Assembly (NCBI RefSeq): GCF_005080685.1
Contig: NZ_CP039371.1
Coordinates: forward strand, 3,410,001-3,474,000
DNA: 64,000 nucleotides
Source of the DNA: Pseudomonas putida
Lineage (GTDB): Bacteria; Pseudomonadota; Gammaproteobacteria; Pseudomonadales; Pseudomonadaceae
Reading direction: 5' to 3'
The position numbers and the translations under genes were made by a program. Positions 19,590-30,039 of this stretch are shown here, piece after piece. The notes under the pieces were generated by a model. It did no database searches. It had not been told where the DNA came from and saw nothing but the letters and a program-made list of their open reading frames with translations. Each line of letters begins with the position of its first letter. The stretch's first letter is position 1.

Positions 19590-20609
19590 ATGAGTAACGA
19601 GAGCATTAACTGGGACAAGCTGGGTTTCGACTACATCAAGACCGACAAGCGCTACCTGTCCGTATGGCGCAATGGTGAGTGGGACAACGGCACCCTGACC
19701 GAAGACAACGTGCTGCACATCAGTGAAGGCTCTACCGCCCTGCACTATGGCCAGCAATGCTTCGAAGGCCTCAAGGCCTACCGTTGCAAGGACGGCTCGA
19801 TCAACCTGTTCCGCCCTGACCAGAACGCCGCCCGCATGCAGCGCAGCTGCGCCCGCCTGCTGATGCCACAGGTGCCGACCGATGTGTTCATCGAAGCGTG
19901 CAAGCAAGTGGTCAAGGCCAACGAGAAATTCGTCCCGCCACACGGCAAAGGCGCCCTCTACCTGCGTCCGTTCGTGATCGGCACCGGTGACAACATCGGC
20001 GTGCGCACCGCTCCCGAATTCATCTTCTCGGTCTTCGCCATCCCGGTTGGCTCGTACTTCAAAGGTGGCATGAAGCCACACAACTTCCAGATCTCCAGCT
20101 TCGACCGTGCCGCCCCTCAAGGCACCGGCGCAGCCAAGGTCGGTGGCAACTACGCGGCCAGCCTGCAGCCAGGCGCCGAGGCCAAGAAGGCCAACTTCGC
20201 CGACGCCATCTACCTGGACCCGCTGACTCACACCAAGATCGAGGAAGTCGGCTCGGCCAACTTCTTCGGCATCACCGCCAACAACGAGTTCGTCACGCCC
20301 AAGTCGGCCTCGGTCCTGCCAGGCATCACCCGCCTGTCGCTGATGGAACTGGCGCAATCGCGCCTGGGCCTGACCGTGATCGAAGGCGACGTCGAAATCA
20401 GCAAGCTCGACCGCTTCGTCGAGGCCGGCGCTTGCGGCACTGCCGCGGTGATCACCCCGATCGGCGGCATCGAGTACAACGGCAAGCTGCACGTGTTCCA
20501 CGACTTGGAAAAGGTCGGCCCGGTTACCCAGAAGCTCTACAACGAGCTCACCGGTATCCAGAGCGGTGACGTCGAAGCGCCAGCAGGCTGGATCGTTAAG
20601 GTCGCCTGA
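19590..20609 (+). CDS. ilvE: Branched-chain amino acid aminotransferase
   Basis: PLP enzyme catalysing the last step of isoleucine, leucine and valine synthesis and the first of their catabolism, with 2-oxoglutarate as partner. The 339-residue length and motifs fit the type II (BCAT-like) group of fold-type IV aminotransferases. The PLP lysine lies in AAKVGGNYAAS. SALHYGQQCFEGLKAYR-type substrate residues occur near position 50, and EVGSANFFGI and GACGTAAVITPIGG flank the phosphate site. The ATG at 19590 follows GAGGGTGTC. Monocistronic, ended by a strong terminator. Confidence 0.95.
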   Translation: MSNESINWDKLGFDYIKTDKRYLSVWRNGEWDNGTLTEDNVLHISEGSTALHYGQQCFEGLKAYRCKDGSINLFRPDQNAARMQRSCARLLMPQVPTDVFIEACKQVVKANEKFVPPHGKGALYLRPFVIGTGDNIGVRTAPEFIFSVFAIPVGSYFKGGMKPHNFQISSFDRAAPQGTGAAKVGGNYAASLQPGAEAKKANFADAIYLDPLTHTKIEEVGSANFFGITANNEFVTPKSASVLPGITRLSLMELAQSRLGLTVIEGDVEISKLDRFVEAGACGTAAVITPIGGIEYNGKLHVFHDLEKVGPVTQKLYNELTGIQSGDVEAPAGWIVKVA

Positions 20610-20630
20610 GGCTTCGCGCCACGCTTATGA

Positions 20631-20667
20631 ACGGGGCATGCCAGGCAATGGCATGCCCCGTTTTGTT
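20631..20667 (+). terminator. Rho-independent terminator of ilvE
   Basis: Stem ACGGGGCATGCC / GGCATGCCCCGT with a short loop (AGGCAAT), followed by TTTGTTTTG. It sits 21 bp after the ilvE stop. Confidence 0.9.
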
Positions 20668-20756
20668 TTGCGCGATCGATAGATGAATTTTTCTTAAATC
20701 GCCGCTTGTCTATTCTTTGGCACAATCAAATCTCAATTCGCCGCCCAGGAACCAGC

Positions 20757-21437
20757 ATGCCCCGCGTACTGACCATCGAAGACGACGCCGTCACCGGACA
20801 GGAAATCGTCGCCGAACTCACCAGCCACGGCCTGGATGTGGATTGGGCCGACAACGGCCGCGAGGGCCTGGCCAAGGCTATCTCCGGGGGATACGACCTG
20901 ATCACCCTGGACCGCATGCTGCCCGAGGTCGATGGCCTGACCATCGTCACCACGTTGCGCAACCTGAAGATCGCCACGCCGATCCTGATGATCAGCGCCC
21001 TTTCCGATGTCGATGAACGCGTACGCGGCTTGCGCGCCGGCGGTGACGACTACCTGACCAAGCCGTTCGCCTCGGACGAGATGGCCGCCCGCGTCGAAGT
21101 GCTGCTGCGCCGCAACAGCGTACCGATGACCCAGACCCGGCTGCAGGTCGCCGACCTCGAGCTCGACCTGATCAGCCACGAGGCGCGCCGCGGCGAGCAG
21201 ACCCTCAACTTGCTACCCACCGAGTACAAGCTGTTGGAATACCTGATGCGTCACGCCGGCCAGGTGATCACCCGGATGATGATCTTCGAGGAAGTCTGGG
21301 GCTATCACTTCGACCCTGGCACCAACCTGATCGACGTCCACATCGGCCGCCTGCGCAAGAAAATCGACGCACCCGGCCAGTCGCCGCTGATCCGAACCGT
21401 TCGGGGCTCCGGCTATGCCATTGCCGAACCCGTCTAA
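20757..21437 (+). CDS. OmpR-family response regulator
   Basis: Two-component DNA-binding regulator of 226 residues. The receiver domain (1-~118) has the acidic pair E8-D9-D10, phosphoacceptor D52 in TLDRMLPE and the conserved lysine in YLTKPF. The C-terminal winged helix (~128-226) has the OmpR-type LLPTEYKLLEYLMRHAGQVI and VDVHIGRLRKKI-like patterns. The ATG at 20757 follows AGGAACC. The downstream kinase gene overlaps its 3' end by 23 bp. Signal and targets are not identifiable from the sequence. Confidence 0.92.
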   Translation: MPRVLTIEDDAVTGQEIVAELTSHGLDVDWADNGREGLAKAISGGYDLITLDRMLPEVDGLTIVTTLRNLKIATPILMISALSDVDERVRGLRAGGDDYLTKPFASDEMAARVEVLLRRNSVPMTQTRLQVADLELDLISHEARRGEQTLNLLPTEYKLLEYLMRHAGQVITRMMIFEEVWGYHFDPGTNLIDVHIGRLRKKIDAPGQSPLIRTVRGSGYAIAEPV

Positions 21438-22806
21438 GGGCTGGAGTTCCTCGACCAGCCGCCTGCTGGCGCTGTACAGCTTCCTGTTCGTGGCCTGGAG
21501 CAGCATCCTCATGGGCGTGCTGTATTTCGAGGTGTCCAGCTACCTGAACAAGCTCACCCGCCACTCCATGCTGCAACGCCAGCACTTGTTCGCGCACATG
21601 AGCGGCAAGCAACTGGACGATGCCCTGATCGCAAGCCAGGCCTTCGAGGAACGGGCTTTCGACGCCTATGGCCTGTTCGATGCCCAACTCAACCCGATCG
21701 GAGGCCGTATCCGTGCGATCCCTCCGGGCTTCGGCATGGACGGCCAGGTGCACGAGCTCAAGCGCTGCCTGGACGCCGACGATCCGCATGTGCCGCGCGA
21801 CAGCTGCGACGCGGTGGCCATCAAGGTTCAGGATGGCCGCTGGCTGGTACTGGTGCGCGACAACGGCTCGCTGTTCGTGGTCACCCGAATCATCCTCGAC
21901 GCCCTGCTGTGGGGCATTTCCCTGACCCTGATCCCTGGCTTTGCTGGCTGGTACCTGCTGCGCCGTCGGCCACTCAAGCGCATCCGGGCAATCCAGGCCC
22001 AGGCCGAGCTGATCGTCGCAGGCGACCTCACCCATCGCCTGCCCTTGTCCACCCGACGCGACGAACTGGACATGCTGGCGGCCATCGTCAATGCCATGCT
22101 CGACCGGATCGAACGGCTGATGCACGAGGTCAAGGGGGTATGCGACAACATCGCCCACGACCTGCGCACGCCGCTGACCCGCTTGCGCGCCCAGCTCTAT
22201 CGAATCCGTCAGCAGAGCCCCATCGACTCGCCCCAGGCCGAGGCACTGGATCTGGCAATAGGTGAAACCGACACGCTGATGGCGCGTTTCCGCGGCCTGT
22301 TGCGCATCAGCGAGCTGGAAGACCGCCAGCGCCGCGCCGGCTTCGTCCAACTGGACCCGCACGACCTGCTGGTGGAGCTACACGACTTCTACCTGCCGCT
22401 GGCCGAGGATGGCGGCATTCGCCTGCAGTTGCAGCAACCCGAGCGGCTGGGGGCGCTGCACGGCGACCGCGAACTGTTGTTCGAAGCCCTGGCCAACCTG
22501 ATGGGCAACGCCATCAAGTTCACGCCCGAGGGCGGCCAGGTGGCTGTGACCGCCACCCAGGACGAAGCCGGCGTGCATATCGCCATCGATGACAGTGGGC
22601 CGGGGATTCCTGCAGAGGAGCGGGATGCGGTGTTGAAGCGTTTCTATCGCAGCGAGGAAGGTCACCGCCATACCGGTTTCGGGCTGGGGCTGTCGATCGT
22701 TGCGGCGATCGTCGACCTGCACGGGTTCAGGCTGGAGGTTGGCGAGAGTGAACTGGGAGGGGCGAAGCTGGTGCTGCATTGCCCGCTGGCGGGCCTGACC
22801 CCGTAG
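21415..22806 (+). CDS. Two-component sensor histidine kinase
   Basis: Inner-membrane kinase of 463 residues paired with the preceding regulator. TM1 is at ~17-38, a ~115-residue periplasmic sensor follows, and TM2 is at ~157-180. A HAMP domain spans ~182-235, then comes the HisKA box with H248 in NIAHDLRTPLTRL. The ATPase domain has the N box LMGNAIKFTPEGG, G1 DDSGPGIP and G2 GFGLGLSIV. The periplasmic domain contains two cysteines (C118, C131) that could form a disulfide. Overlap with the regulator gene indicates coupled translation. Confidence 0.92.
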   Translation: MPLPNPSKGWSSSTSRLLALYSFLFVAWSSILMGVLYFEVSSYLNKLTRHSMLQRQHLFAHMSGKQLDDALIASQAFEERAFDAYGLFDAQLNPIGGRIRAIPPGFGMDGQVHELKRCLDADDPHVPRDSCDAVAIKVQDGRWLVLVRDNGSLFVVTRIILDALLWGISLTLIPGFAGWYLLRRRPLKRIRAIQAQAELIVAGDLTHRLPLSTRRDELDMLAAIVNAMLDRIERLMHEVKGVCDNIAHDLRTPLTRLRAQLYRIRQQSPIDSPQAEALDLAIGETDTLMARFRGLLRISELEDRQRRAGFVQLDPHDLLVELHDFYLPLAEDGGIRLQLQQPERLGALHGDRELLFEALANLMGNAIKFTPEGGQVAVTATQDEAGVHIAIDDSGPGIPAEERDAVLKRFYRSEEGHRHTGFGLGLSIVAAIVDLHGFRLEVGESELGGAKLVLHCPLAGLTP

Positions 22807-22826
22807 AAATTGAGGCTGCCTTGCAG

Positions 22827-22889
22827 CCCGATCGCCGGCAAGCCGGCTCCTACCCAATCCGTGTAGGAGCCGGCCTACCGGCGATCGGG
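22827..22889. repeat. REP-like hairpin between kinase gene and cysS
   Basis: Arms of 27 bases (CCCGATCGCCGG-caa-GCCGGCTCCTAC and its complement) with only a 3-base mismatch in the middle and a 9-base loop. It lies in the 109-bp gap between two convergent genes and probably ends both transcripts. It belongs to the GTAGGAGCCGGC class of pseudomonad repeats, different from the other REPs here. Confidence 0.8.
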
Positions 22890-22915
22890 CCGCAAAGCGG
22901 CCCCATCAGCGTCGA

Positions 22916-24298
22916 TCAGTCAGCCAGGCGCCAGGTGGTCCCACCCTTGCCATCTTCCAGCACCACGCCCATGGCGGTCAGCTGGTCGCGGATACGGTCG
23001 GACTCGGCCCAGTTCTTGTCAGCACGCGCCTGCAGGCGCGCCTGGATCAAACCTTCCACTTCGGCGGCATCGACCTTGCCTTCGGCACCGGCACGCAGGA
23101 ACTCATCGGCCTCCAGCTGCAGCACACCGAGCACATCACCCAGCTCGCGCAGACGACCCGCCAGGCCGGCAGCGGCGGCTGGGTCGCTGTCACGCAGGCG
23201 GTTGATCTCGCGCACCAGATCGAACAGCACGGCGCACGCCTCGGGGGTGCCGAAGTCGTCGTTCATCGCCACGCTGAAGCGCTCGACGAACGCCTCGCCG
23301 CCCTTGGCCGCCACCCGCGGCAAGCCGCGCAGGGCATGATAGAAGCGCTCTAGGGCGCCCTTGGCATCGCGCAGGCTGTCTTCGGAATAGTTGATGGCGC
23401 TGCGGTAGTGGCTGGCCACCAACAGGTAACGCACCACCTCTGGGTGGTACTTGTCGAGCACGTCGCGGATGGTGAAGAAGTTGTTCAACGACTTGGACAT
23501 CTTCTCGCCATTGATGCGGATCATGCCGCAGTGCATCCAGGCATTGGCGTACTGCTTGCCGGTGGCGGCCTCACTCTGGGCGATTTCGTTCTCGTGGTGC
23601 GGGAACTCAAGGTCGCTACCACCGCCGTGGATGTCGAAGCTCTCGCCCAGGCAGCAGGTCGACATCACCGAGCATTCGATGTGCCAGCCCGGACGACCAG
23701 GGCCCCACGGCGACTCCCAGCTCGGCTCCCCGGGCTTGACGCCCTTCCACAGCACGAAGTCCAGAGGATCCTGCTTGGCCTCGTCGACCTCGATGCGCGC
23801 ACCGATACGCAGGTCTTCGATCTTCTTGCGCGAGAGCTTGCCGTAGCCGACGAACTTGCCGACCCGGTAGTACACGTCGCCATTGCCCGGCGCGTAGGCA
23901 TAGCCCTTGTCGATCAGGGTCTGGATCATCGCGTGCATGCCGGCGATATGCTCGGTAGCACGAGGCTCCTGATCCGGCGGCAGGATATTGAGGCGGCGCT
24001 CGTCTTCGTGCATCGCATCGATCATGCGGGCGGTCAGCGCGTCGAACGACTCGCCGTTCTCATTGGCCCGGTTGATGATCTTGTCGTCGATGTCGGTGAT
24101 GTTGCGCACGTAGGTCAGATCGTAGCCACTCTTGCGCAGCCAGCGGGTGACCAGGTCGAAGGCCACCATGCTGCGGCCATGACCCAGGTGGCAATAGTCG
24201 TACACGGTCATGCCGCACACGTACATGCGCACCTTGTTGCCATCGAGCGGCTTGAAGGTTTCCTTGGTCTTGCTCAGCGTGTTGTAGATGGTAAGCAC
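22916..24298 (-). CDS. cysS: Cysteinyl-tRNA synthetase
   Basis: Class I aminoacyl-tRNA synthetase charging tRNA-Cys, 460 residues. The HIGH-type motif is CHLGHGRSM near residue 35. The zinc-binding cysteine lies in VCGMTVYD, with further ligands in [19 protein letters not shown]. The KMSKS loop is [11 protein letters not shown]. The C-terminal anticodon-binding region is intact. It follows glnS with a 9-bp gap, forming a synthetase operon. Confidence 0.97.
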   Translation of the reverse strand: MLTIYNTLSKTKETFKPLDGNKVRMYVCGMTVYDYCHLGHGRSMVAFDLVTRWLRKSGYDLTYVRNITDIDDKIINRANENGESFDALTARMIDAMHEDERRLNILPPDQEPRATEHIAGMHAMIQTLIDKGYAYAPGNGDVYYRVGKFVGYGKLSRKKIEDLRIGARIEVDEAKQDPLDFVLWKGVKPGEPSWESPWGPGRPGWHIECSVMSTCCLGESFDIHGGGSDLEFPHHENEIAQSEAATGKQYANAWMHCGMIRINGEKMSKSLNNFFTIRDVLDKYHPEVVRYLLVASHYRSAINYSEDSLRDAKGALERFYHALRGLPRVAAKGGEAFVERFSVAMNDDFGTPEACAVLFDLVREINRLRDSDPAAAAGLAGRLRELGDVLGVLQLEADEFLRAGAEGKVDAAEVEGLIQARLQARADKNWAESDRIRDQLTAMGVVLEDGKGGTTWRLAD

Positions 24299-24307
24299 GG
24301 CGGTTCC

Positions 24308-26011
24308 TTAGCTGCCCCAGGAGTCACGCAGGGTGACGGTGCGGTTGAACACCGGGCGGCCCGGCTGGCTGTCCTTGAGGTCGGCGCAGAAGTAACCCTC
24401 GCGCTCGAACTGGAAGCGGTCCTCCGGTTGTGCCTGGCCCAGCGAAGGCTCGGCGCGGCAACCGCTGAGCACTTGCAGCGAATCGGGGTTGATGTTGTCG
24501 AGGAAGCTGCCGCCCTCCTCGGTCTTCTCCGGGTTGGCCGAGCGGAACAGGCGGTCGTACAGGCGCACTTCGCATTCCACGCTGCCTTCTGCCGGCACCC
24601 AGTGGATCACGCCCTTGACCTTGCGGCCCTCGGGGTTCTTGCCCAGGGTGTCAGGGTCGTAGGAGCAGCGCAGCTCGACGATGTTGCCCTCGGCATCCTT
24701 GATCGCCTCGTCGGCGCGGATCACGTAGCTGCCACGCAGGCGCACTTCACCGGCCGGCTCCAGGCGCTTGTAGCCTTTGGGCGGCTCTTCCATGAAGTCG
24801 TCGCGATCGATGTACAGCTCGCGGGCGAACGGCAGCACGCGCACGCCCATGTCTTCCTTCGGGTGGCGCGGCAGTTCGAGCTGCTCGACCTGGCCTTCCG
24901 GGTAATTGGTGATGACCACTTTCAGCGGGCGCAGCACGCACATGGCGCGAGGCGCGGTGCGGTCGAGGTCGTCACGGATGCTGAACTCGAGCATCGACAT
25001 GTCGACCACGCCATCGGAACGGTTGGTACCGATCATTTCGCAGAAGTTGCGGATCGAAGCCGGGGTATAGCCCCGACGACGGAAGCCCGACAGGGTCGAC
25101 ATGCGCGGGTCGTCCCAGGCGCTGACGTGCTTTTCATCGACCAGCTGCTTGAGCTTGCGCTTGGAGGTGATGGTGTAGTTCAGGTTCAGGCGGCTGAATT
25201 CGTACTGGCGCGGGTGCGCTGGTACCGGCAGGTTATCGAGGAACCAGTCGTACAGCGGGCGGTGGCCTTCGAACTCGAGGGTGCAGATCGAGTGGGTGAT
25301 ACCCTCGATGGCATCCGACTGACCGTGGGTGAAGTCGTAGTTCGGGTAGATGCACCACTTGTCACCGGTCTGGTGGTGGTGGGCATGCCGGATGCGGTAG
25401 AGGATCGGGTCGCGCAGGTTCATGTTCGGCGACGCCATGTCGATCTTGGCTCGCAGCACGCGCTCACCGTCCTTGAACTCACCGGCCTTCATGCGCGCGA
25501 ACAGGTCCAGGTTGTCCTCGACACTGCGCTCGCGGAATGGGCTGTTCTTGCCAGGCTCGGTGAGGCTGCCACGGTATTGCTTGGCCTGGTCGGGCGTCAG
25601 GTCGCAGACGTAGGCCTTGCCGCGCTTGATCAGCTCGACGGCCCAGTCGTGCAATTGGTCGAAGTAGTCCGAGGCATAGCGTACTTCGCCTGCCCAGTCG
25701 AAGCCCAGCCACTTGACGTCGCTCTGGATGGCGTCGATGTATTCCTGGTCTTCCTTGGCCGGGTTGGTGTCATCGAAGCGCAGGTGGCAGACGCCGCCGA
25801 ATTCCTTGGCCAGGCCGAAGTTGACGCAGATCGACTTGGCATGGCCGATGTGCAGGTAGCCGTTGGGCTCCGGCGGGAAACGGGTGACGATACTGCTGTG
25901 CTTGCCCGAGTCCAGGTCGGCCTGGATGATCGGCCGGAGGAAGTTCGCAGGGACGGCGGGGGCGCCTTTGGCAGCGGCGTTGGGCGCGTTGTCGGCAGTG
26001 GGCTTGCTCAT
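24308..26011 (-). CDS. glnS: Glutaminyl-tRNA synthetase
   Basis: Class I synthetase charging tRNA-Gln directly, 567 residues. Signatures are [16 protein letters not shown] (HIGH), the KMSKS equivalent [10 protein letters not shown], and GLRRRGY-type [17 protein letters not shown]. The C terminus has the two beta-barrel anticodon-binding domains. The ATG at 26011 gives [11 protein letters not shown], an alanine-rich start typical of pseudomonads; the frame extending to 26071 has no ribosome binding site. Divergent from ppiB. Confidence 0.97.
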   Translation of the reverse strand: MSKPTADNAPNAAAKGAPAVPANFLRPIIQADLDSGKHSSIVTRFPPEPNGYLHIGHAKSICVNFGLAKEFGGVCHLRFDDTNPAKEDQEYIDAIQSDVKWLGFDWAGEVRYASDYFDQLHDWAVELIKRGKAYVCDLTPDQAKQYRGSLTEPGKNSPFRERSVEDNLDLFARMKAGEFKDGERVLRAKIDMASPNMNLRDPILYRIRHAHHHQTGDKWCIYPNYDFTHGQSDAIEGITHSICTLEFEGHRPLYDWFLDNLPVPAHPRQYEFSRLNLNYTITSKRKLKQLVDEKHVSAWDDPRMSTLSGFRRRGYTPASIRNFCEMIGTNRSDGVVDMSMLEFSIRDDLDRTAPRAMCVLRPLKVVITNYPEGQVEQLELPRHPKEDMGVRVLPFARELYIDRDDFMEEPPKGYKRLEPAGEVRLRGSYVIRADEAIKDAEGNIVELRCSYDPDTLGKNPEGRKVKGVIHWVPAEGSVECEVRLYDRLFRSANPEKTEEGGSFLDNINPDSLQVLSGCRAEPSLGQAQPEDRFQFEREGYFCADLKDSQPGRPVFNRTVTLRDSWGS

Positions 26012-26258
26012 AGGATCCTTGAATGCACGTGTCCGGCCTGGGTAGGCCGATTGAATCAAAGGGCCTATCATAGCCGAAGCAGTCGAGCTGCTGACAGCCG
26101 GGCTCGGACAAACTGGCGCGATTTCTCCCAGCTTTTTGCCTCAGCCTGGCAAAATGGCCGGTGCGCGCCATGTGTCGCGGTGGCCTGATCCTGCGTCAGC
26201 TGTCCATGCGCACGCTGCGCCCCTTATTCCCCTATGCCTTGAAAGAGCGAATTTCAGC

Positions 26259-26759
26259 ATGTCCAAAGTCAAACTGAGCACCAACCACGGCGACATCGTC
26301 CTGCAACTGGACGCCGAAAAAGCGCCGCTCACCACCGAAAACTTCGTTCAGTACGTCAAGGACGGCCACTACAATGGCACCGTATTCCACCGCGTGATCA
26401 AGGGCTTCATGATCCAGGGTGGCGGTTTCGAAGCTGGCATGAACCAGAAGAAAACCCGCGCCAGCATCCAGAACGAAGCCGACAACGGCCTGAAGAACAA
26501 GAAGTACAGCATCGCCATGGCCCGCACCATGGAGCCGCACTCCGCCTCGGCGCAGTTCTTCATCAACGCCTCCGACAACGATTTCCTCAACCACAGCGGC
26601 AAGAACGTCCAGGGCTGGGGCTACGCGGTATTCGGCGAAGTGATCGAAGGCCGTGAAATCGTCGACGCCATCGAGAAGGTCGCCACCGGTTCCAAGGCTG
26701 GCCACCAGGACGTGCCGAAAGACGACGTGATCATCGAGAAAGCCGAGATCATTGAGTGA
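26259..26759 (+). CDS. ppiB: Cytoplasmic peptidyl-prolyl cis-trans isomerase B
   Basis: Cyclophilin of 166 residues without a signal peptide, so cytoplasmic. Active-site motifs are [15 protein letters not shown] (Arg, Phe, Met, Gln), [16 protein letters not shown] and [15 protein letters not shown]. The ATG at 26259 ([17 protein letters not shown]) matches the family; upstream in-frame sequence is not conserved-looking. Its stop overlaps the GTG start of lpxH (GTGA), coupling the two. Confidence 0.95.
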   Translation: MSKVKLSTNHGDIVLQLDAEKAPLTTENFVQYVKDGHYNGTVFHRVIKGFMIQGGGFEAGMNQKKTRASIQNEADNGLKNKKYSIAMARTMEPHSASAQFFINASDNDFLNHSGKNVQGWGYAVFGEVIEGREIVDAIEKVATGSKAGHQDVPKDDVIIEKAEIIE

Positions 26760-27478
26760 TACTGCTGATCTCCGATCTGCACCTGCAAGAAGAACGCCCG
26801 GACATAACCCGGGCGTTTCTTGATCTGCTCGACGGCCGTGCCCGCCACGCCAAGGCGTTGTACATCCTTGGCGACTTCTTCGAAGCCTGGATCGGCGACG
26901 ACGCCATGACGCCCTTCCAGCAGTCGATCTGCCAGGCCTTGCGCCAGCTCAGCGACAGCGGCACGGCGATCTACCTGATGCACGGCAACCGCGACTTCCT
27001 GCTTGGCCAAGGCTTCTGCAAGGCCGCAGGCGCCACGCTGCTGCCCGACCCCAGCGTGATCGATCTGGGCGGCGAGCCGGTCCTGCTGATGCATGGCGAT
27101 ACCCTGTGCACCCGCGACATTGGCTACATGAAAATGCGCCGCTACCTGCGCAATCCGCTGACCCTGTGGATTCTGCGGCATCTGCCGCTGTCCACCCGGC
27201 AAACGTTGGCGCGCAAGCTACGCAATGAAAGCCGTGCACAGGTGCGCATGAAAGCCACCGAGATCGTCGACGTCACGCCCGAGGAAGTGCCCAAGGTGAT
27301 GGCCACCCATGGCGTGCGCACCCTGGTCCACGGCCACACGCACCGGCCGGCGATCCACAAGCTTGTGGTCGACGGCCAGCCTGCCCGGCGCATCGTGCTG
27401 GGCGACTGGGACCGTCGTGGCTGGACCTTGCAGGTGGATGAGCACGGTTTCCAGCTGGAACCGTTCGAGTTTTCCTGA
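26756..27478 (+). CDS. lpxH: UDP-2,3-diacylglucosamine pyrophosphohydrolase
   Basis: Calcineurin-like phosphoesterase that cleaves UDP-2,3-diacylglucosamine to lipid X in lipid A synthesis, acting at the cytoplasmic face of the inner membrane; 240 residues. Metal motifs are [28 protein letters not shown] and the C-terminal VHGHTHRP. The start is a GTG inside the ppiB stop. A strong hairpin follows the gene and separates it from convergent pvdQ. Confidence 0.96.
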   Translation: MILLISDLHLQEERPDITRAFLDLLDGRARHAKALYILGDFFEAWIGDDAMTPFQQSICQALRQLSDSGTAIYLMHGNRDFLLGQGFCKAAGATLLPDPSVIDLGGEPVLLMHGDTLCTRDIGYMKMRRYLRNPLTLWILRHLPLSTRQTLARKLRNESRAQVRMKATEIVDVTPEEVPKVMATHGVRTLVHGHTHRPAIHKLVVDGQPARRIVLGDWDRRGWTLQVDEHGFQLEPFEFS

Positions 27479-27486
27479 GAGCGATC

Positions 27487-27524
27487 CCGCAGCGCATCGC
27501 CGGCAAACCAGCGATGCGCTGCGG
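27487..27524. terminator. Bidirectional hairpin between lpxH and pvdQ
   Basis: A 14-bp perfect stem (CCGCAGCGCATCGC / GCGATGCGCTGCGG) with a 10-base loop lies between two convergent genes. There is no long T-tract on either side. Confidence 0.75.
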
Positions 27525-27529
27525 TACGA

Positions 27530-29848
27530 TCATGGCCGGCTGGCCACTACCCCCTTGTCCTGCTCGCTGATCACGTACTGCTGATACTCAGGATCGGCCT
27601 TGATCTGAGCTTCGGTGAACGGAATCGGCGCCAACCGCTTGGCCGAAAACGCCTTGGTCTGATCACTGAAATGCGCAGAACCTGCCTCGCTGGACTGGGA
27701 AAATGCCAGCAGGCCAGTGGCCTGTGGCCCTTGCTCGGTGAAACTGACCAGCTGCAGATAACTGGTACCGCTGACCACCAGGCGCTTGCCTGGCCCATGC
27801 GGGACACTGCTGATCGCGTTATAGATGCCCAGTGCCTGCGGCCCACCGGCTACCGGAGTGCCATTGAGCGCCTGCTGGATCTGCCCCCACTGGCTGCTAT
27901 CGCCAACCCCACTCTGGGCCACTTGCTGCATCGAGCCCAGCGCCGCTTCGCGCAGCAGCTTGCGCACTGCCGCCTGCTCTACCGCCAGCCCACGCGGGGT
28001 GTGCAGGGGGTCGGTCGGATCGAAGGCCACGCGCCAGCTTTGCGGATGGCGCGCCATCGCCTCCAGGATGTTGCTGAAATGCACCAGGCCGATTCCGCTG
28101 TCCAGGTCGGCCTTGCCGTTCCATTCGGCCAGGCTGGAACACACGGGGCGCAGATCGGCCTCGGCGCCCTGGCACCAGTGCAGCAGGTCGGGCAGCAGCA
28201 AGCTGGCCAGGTAGACTTCGTCGTCCATCACCATGCTCTGCAGTTGCGGCACGCCCAGCTTGGCGCTGCCTTGCAGGCGTTCGAGGGCGAAGCGGCCGCG
28301 CATGCCCAATGGCTGGTCGTCGCGGCTCACCAATGGCGAGAAACCGGTCAGGGGCTGGGCCGGGTTGGCCATCCAGGCCGGGTCGTTGGAACTCTGCACG
28401 AAGTCCTCACGCTCCAGGCTAGGCAACATGTGCGCCGGGAAGATGCCGGGCTGCGCCGCGTGTGCATCGACCTTCCACTGGCAGGCACTGCGCGAGCCAT
28501 CCAGCACGACCAGCGGGCCCTGCAGTGCTGGGTTGCTGCACTGGCCGAGCAACTCCTTGTCGACATAGGGCACCACCGATTGGTTCAGGTACAGCGCGTG
28601 ACCACCCTCGTCTACAGCCAAGGTGTTGACCCATGGAATTCCCTGCAACTGCGCGATCGAACCCTTGAGTTCATCCAGACTGCTGGCGCGGTTGATCTGG
28701 TACCACTGCTGCAGCACGCGGGTGTTGTCCAGGTTGGCATCACGCAGGCTGTAGGCCGCCTTCGTGTCCCAGTCCAGGCGCCTGGGCCACTGCACCACCG
28801 GCCCGAACTTCGAGGCGTAGACCTCCCGCTGCACCTGGTTCAAGGTGCCGTCCTCGGCTTTGACCGTGACGCTCAGGGTCTGCCGGTCAAGGGGCAGCGA
28901 TTTGCCATCGAGCAGATAGTGGGTCGGGTCCCTGGGGTCGAGCTGCAGACGGTAGAGGGTAAAGTGCTTGGACGTATCGACCGTGTGGGTCCAGGCCAGA
29001 TGCCGGTTGAAGCCGATGTTGACCACTGGCAGCCCCGGCAGCGCAGCGCCCATCACGTCGAGCTTCCCAGGGATGGTCAACTGCATCTGGTAGAAGCGCA
29101 TCGCCCCCATCCACGGAAAATGCGGATTGGCCAGCAACAAACCGCGCCCGTTGGCCGAACGTTGCGCACCTACCGCCACGGCATTGCTGCCGCGTTCGAA
29201 GGCAAAGCGCTCCTGCCGGGCCAGCGCTGCAGCATAGTCGGCTGGCGGGCGCTGGGTCGTCTGACGCGGTGGCTGCGCCGCCACCAGGGCCTCGACGAAC
29301 TGGCCCACGCCGCCCTCTACCAGTAAGCGCCGGGTGAGTTTGACCAGATCCAGGCTGGTGATCGGCCGCACCCACTCACCCTGCCCGCATTCAGCCGGCA
29401 ACCCCGCCGTGCGCCGCTCGCCCAGCGCCCGGTTGTAGCCACTGGCATAGCCTTCGAGCAGGTCGCGCACCGCCGGGGGCTGCGCCTGGAGGAAGCCGTT
29501 GACCGCCACGGGGGTATTGAGCCAGGTATAGAAGAAATCGCTGGCCAGGTTTTCGCGCTGTTCGAGGGTCTTGCCCTTGGCACCGAAATAGCGGGCGCGC
29601 TCGCCATTGACGGTGAGCACTTCGTTGGCCAGCAGGCACAGGTTGTCCTGCGCGTAGGCATAGCCAATGCCATAGCCCAGCCCACGCTCATCCTTGGCCA
29701 CGATATGCGGGACGCCAAAGCTAGTACGACGGATCTGCGCGCTGGCGGCAGGCTCATTTTCCCGTGCCTGCACGGCAAGGCTGGAAGCGACCAGTGCGGC
29801 GGCAAGCGCCGCACAGGTCATGGGACGCGAAATAGGCAACACAGGCAC
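27530..29848 (-). CDS. pvdQ: Acyl-homoserine lactone acylase PvdQ (N-terminal nucleophile hydrolase)
   Basis: Periplasmic Ntn-hydrolase that removes the fatty-acyl chain from pyoverdine precursors and can hydrolyse long-chain acyl-homoserine lactones. The 772 residues comprise a signal peptide (~1-28, ...SSLAVQA), an alpha chain, a spacer and a beta chain. Autocleavage should occur at G220-S221 in FERGSNAVAVGAQRS, leaving S221 as nucleophile. LLANPHFPWMG and GFNRHLAWTHTVDTSKHF are typical of the family. The listed start is a GTG at 29848 abutting its GAGGA; the GTG two codons later has better spacing. It lies away from any other pyoverdine gene in this window. Confidence 0.9.
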   Translation of the reverse strand: MPVLPISRPMTCAALAAALVASSLAVQARENEPAASAQIRRTSFGVPHIVAKDERGLGYGIGYAYAQDNLCLLANEVLTVNGERARYFGAKGKTLEQRENLASDFFYTWLNTPVAVNGFLQAQPPAVRDLLEGYASGYNRALGERRTAGLPAECGQGEWVRPITSLDLVKLTRRLLVEGGVGQFVEALVAAQPPRQTTQRPPADYAAALARQERFAFERGSNAVAVGAQRSANGRGLLLANPHFPWMGAMRFYQMQLTIPGKLDVMGAALPGLPVVNIGFNRHLAWTHTVDTSKHFTLYRLQLDPRDPTHYLLDGKSLPLDRQTLSVTVKAEDGTLNQVQREVYASKFGPVVQWPRRLDWDTKAAYSLRDANLDNTRVLQQWYQINRASSLDELKGSIAQLQGIPWVNTLAVDEGGHALYLNQSVVPYVDKELLGQCSNPALQGPLVVLDGSRSACQWKVDAHAAQPGIFPAHMLPSLEREDFVQSSNDPAWMANPAQPLTGFSPLVSRDDQPLGMRGRFALERLQGSAKLGVPQLQSMVMDDEVYLASLLLPDLLHWCQGAEADLRPVCSSLAEWNGKADLDSGIGLVHFSNILEAMARHPQSWRVAFDPTDPLHTPRGLAVEQAAVRKLLREAALGSMQQVAQSGVGDSSQWGQIQQALNGTPVAGGPQALGIYNAISSVPHGPGKRLVVSGTSYLQLVSFTEQGPQATGLLAFSQSSEAGSAHFSDQTKAFSAKRLAPIPFTEAQIKADPEYQQYVISEQDKGVVASRP

Positions 29849-30039
29849 TCCTCGGATTCTGGGATCACCCCGATCAGACGAATGGCTGGATGAAAATTTT
29901 ACGCATTACCTCTACCTGCAACGTCTTGAAAAGGACAGAGGCATTTTTTTTGGCGCAAGGCTGCAGATTTGCCGTTCTCATTCGTCCTAGTAAGTGAGGC
30001 ACCCACATTTCGGGATAGTCCACGAAAAGGAGCATTCAC

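Noticed and set aside
23408-26188. 926-codon open frame on the plus strand
   Set aside because: It is antisense to cysS and glnS, which have full family motifs; long antisense frames are common in high-GC DNA.
27671-29326. 551-codon open frame on the plus strand
   Set aside because: Antisense shadow of pvdQ, with no ribosome binding site or family motifs.
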